From an uncultured Eubacteriales bacterium (GTDB lineage: Bacteria; Bacillota; Clostridia; Oscillospirales; CAG-272): DNA of 7,257 nucleotides. Location: the NCBI GenBank assembly GCA_900548735.1, contig URMC01000080.1, positions 1 to 7,257 on the forward strand. Direction: 5' to 3'. Positions 5,947-7,257 of this stretch are shown piece by piece (positions within the stretch are counted from its first letter, which is position 1; every line of letters begins with the position of its first letter). The notes beneath the pieces were generated by a model. The model did not search any database. It had not been told where the DNA came from and saw only the letters and a list, made by a program, of their open reading frames with translations. The position numbers and the translations under genes were made by a program.

Positions 5947-6795
5947 ATGCAAACCAAAACAGAAAACACCAAAAAACTGGTCGAATCCGCGCTCCTGGTC
6001 GCGGCGGCGGTGGTGCTCAGCATCTTCAAGATTGCGGACCTGCCGTACGGCGGCTCGGTCACGCTGGCTTCCATGTTCCCGATCGTGCTGATCGCGTATC
6101 GGCACGGGCTGGCATGGGGCATGGGCGCCGGGCTTTCCTATGCCGTGCTGCAGCAGTTGCTGGGGTTAAAGAGCCTGTCGTATGTGACCACCTGGCAGTC
6201 GGTGCTGGCAGTCATCTTTCTCGATTACATCTTTGCCTTTGCCGTGCTGGGGCTTGGCGGTATTTTCCGCGGCAAAATGCAGAAACAGAGCACGGAGCTG
6301 GCAATGGGGTCGTTCTTTGTGTGCGTCCTGCGGTACATTTTCCATGTGATTTCCGGCGCTACGGTTTGGGCGGGTATCTCCATCCCCACCGGCGCGGCAA
6401 TGGCGTATTCCCTTATTTATAACGCCACCTATATGGTGCCGGAAACCATCGTGCTGGTGCTGGTGGCGTATTACCTCGGTAGCGTGCTGGAATTCCGCAA
6501 ACCGGAGCTTTCCCGCCTGCAAACCGAAGAAAACGGCGGCAAAACCGCCGACCTGCTTGGCGTGTTCACCGGGCTGATCGGTGTGGGCGCCGTAATTGCC
6601 GATGTTGTGCTGATCTTCACCCATATGCAGGATCCTGACAGCGGTGAGTTCAATATCCAGATGCTGAAAGTAGAAAACTTTGTCGGCAGTTTCTGGATGA
6701 CGGTCGTCATCGTCAGCGTCGTGGCGCTGGCAATCGGTTGCATCCTCTGCACCGCCCGCCGCAATATGATTGAAGACGCGAAAAACACCAAATAA
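5947..6795 (+). CDS. thiT: Thiamine-specific S component of an ECF transporter, ThiT, with C-terminal extension
   Basis: ThiT is an integral membrane protein that binds thiamine outside the cell and brings it in together with the shared EcfA/EcfA'/EcfT energising module. None of those partners is in the window, as is usual for group II ECF systems. The start at 5947 follows a strong ribosome site and gives 282 residues. The first 185 or so match the six-helix family: an AxxxA motif (Ala15, Ala19) in helix 1, used by S components to contact EcfT; HGLAWGMGAGLSYAVLQQLLG (from 53); and the binding segment with His133, Trp141, Tyr154 and Asn159, spaced as His125, Trp133, Tyr146 and Asn151 are in the Lactococcus protein as I recall it. 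Asp93 occupies the place of Glu84. After a charged linker (about 184-200), residues 201-270 add two more predicted helices (about 203-224 and 249-268), absent from the usual protein of about 190 residues. The TPP riboswitch upstream supports the call. Confidence 0.94.
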   Translation: MQTKTENTKKLVESALLVAAAVVLSIFKIADLPYGGSVTLASMFPIVLIAYRHGLAWGMGAGLSYAVLQQLLGLKSLSYVTTWQSVLAVIFLDYIFAFAVLGLGGIFRGKMQKQSTELAMGSFFVCVLRYIFHVISGATVWAGISIPTGAAMAYSLIYNATYMVPETIVLVLVAYYLGSVLEFRKPELSRLQTEENGGKTADLLGVFTGLIGVGAVIADVVLIFTHMQDPDSGEFNIQMLKVENFVGSFWMTVVIVSVVALAIGCILCTARRNMIEDAKNTK

Positions 6796-6802
6796 AATCG
6801 TT

Positions 6803-6836
6803 GCAAAAAAGGCACCGCCGGGCGGTGCCTTTTTTG
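6803..6836. terminator. Two-way intrinsic terminator between convergent genes
   Basis: GCAAAAAAGGCACCGC (6803-6818) pairs perfectly with GCGGTGCCTTTTTTGC (6821-6836). This is a 16-base-pair symmetrical arm pair with only two central bases, so the real loop must open to about CCGGG or larger. The G+C core is followed by six T on the plus strand and six T on the minus strand. It starts 8 bases after the thiT stop and 11 bases beyond the stop of the minus-strand gene, so it probably ends both transcripts. Confidence 0.9.
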
Positions 6837-6847
6837 CGTAAAACGCA

Positions 6848-7257
6848 TCACGTTTCCTGTCGTTTTGCTTTTTTTAACATAAACACGGCGATGGCGGGCA
6901 GAGTGAGAAATGCGGCACCGCCTGCGGCGGCGTTGAAAAACGGTACAGCGGGGTTTTTGCCGAACAGGGAGAGAACAGTGGCTTGCGTGGTGAATACCGA
7001 CAACAGCGATCCGCATAAGGAAAGCGCCTTGGAGGAGAGCAGTGCCGGGCTCTCTCTTTTGCGGAAACGCGCGATTTGCCGCAGAGAAAGCGCCACGCGA
7101 AAAAACGTGAAAATTGCCGAAATACTCAACACGTATCCGGGGTAAATGATGGTTTGCTCCTCTAAAAGCACCGAGAGTACAATGCCGCCGAGTGATACGT
7201 CCTGCAACAACAACAGTTGCGCCGTGCGGCGGTAGGCTTCCCATTCCATGGTAAGGC
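6848..7257 (-). CDS. Hypothetical multi-pass membrane protein, C-terminal part, cut by the window edge
   Basis: The frame reads 133 residues from an ATG at 7249 to a TGA at 6850-6848 and stays open beyond that ATG to the window end. No ribosome site lies in the eight bases visible before it, so the true start is probably outside. Hydrophobic segments lie at about 12-30, 37-55, 71-95 and 106-126 counted from that Met, with basic residues after segments two and four (RQIARFRKRESP, KKAKRQET). The pattern YPGYVLSISAIFTFF, then RFRKRESPALLSSKALSL, then GSLLSVFTTQATVLSLFG resembles, from memory, a clostridial family of uncharacterised membrane proteins with the signature YPxYxIYxxAxYTFY, KYRKxxSP and SMLSLE. 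No function is known to me. That the frame is coding is supported by this resemblance and by the terminator placed just past its stop codon. Confidence 0.72.
   Translation of the reverse strand, partial: LTMEWEAYRRTAQLLLLQDVSLGGIVLSVLLEEQTIIYPGYVLSISAIFTFFRVALSLRQIARFRKRESPALLSSKALSLCGSLLSVFTTQATVLSLFGKNPAVPFFNAAAGGAAFLTLPAIAVFMLKKAKRQET

Noticed and set aside
6801..7145. Plus-strand frame of 114 codons after thiT
   Set aside because: It starts in the two-way terminator and its product has no recognisable features. The minus-strand frame gives a membrane protein resembling a known family.
1..7257. Mobile element, phage, defence system, CRISPR or tRNA
   Set aside because: No transposase, integrase, direct-repeat array, terminal inverted repeats or tRNA-like fold was seen. 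The gene content is ordinary for a chromosome.

Overview
This 7.26-kb window looks like ordinary chromosomal DNA from a fairly G+C-rich member of the Firmicutes (Bacillota). A gut-type clostridium of the Oscillospirales/Ruminococcaceae kind would fit. That placement is an inference from four things: strong sigma-A promoters with consensus TTGACA boxes and 17-base spacers, AGGAGG-type ribosome sites, an mfd gene followed directly by a PrsA/parvulin-like lipoprotein, and an ECF-type thiamine transporter behind a TPP riboswitch. Genes fill nearly all of the window and no gene-free stretch exceeds about 230 bases. I see no tRNA, rRNA, CRISPR array, insertion sequence or phage-like gene.

Layout from left to right. 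(1) Positions 1-2345 hold the C-terminal two thirds of mfd, the transcription-repair coupling factor, cut by the window edge. (2) After 16 bases comes a probable co-transcribed gene (2362-3651) for a secreted lipoprotein with a degenerate parvulin-type domain. It ends at a strong intrinsic terminator (3671-3696). (3) Two bases after that T-tract begins an extended -10 sigma-A promoter. It drives a single gene (3776-5716) for a membrane-anchored nucleotide-sugar 4,6-dehydratase/epimerase of the CapD/PglF/WbpM type. (4) A second near-consensus promoter (5744-5772) starts a leader containing a complete TPP (THI-box) aptamer and an intrinsic terminator, followed by thiT (5947-6795), the thiamine-binding S component of an ECF transporter. 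(5) A symmetrical, two-way terminator (6803-6836) separates thiT from a convergent minus-strand membrane protein gene that runs off the right edge.

The genes do not form one pathway. There are four adjacent transcription units: DNA repair plus extracytoplasmic folding, cell-surface sugar synthesis, vitamin B1 uptake under thiamine control, and an unknown membrane protein. I did not find a convincing new system. The points most worth a second look are the parvulin-like protein that seems to have lost both family histidines and gained an insert of about 80 residues, the two-helix C-terminal extension on ThiT, a terminator-shaped signal facing backwards in the end of mfd, and a candidate antiterminator in the TPP leader.
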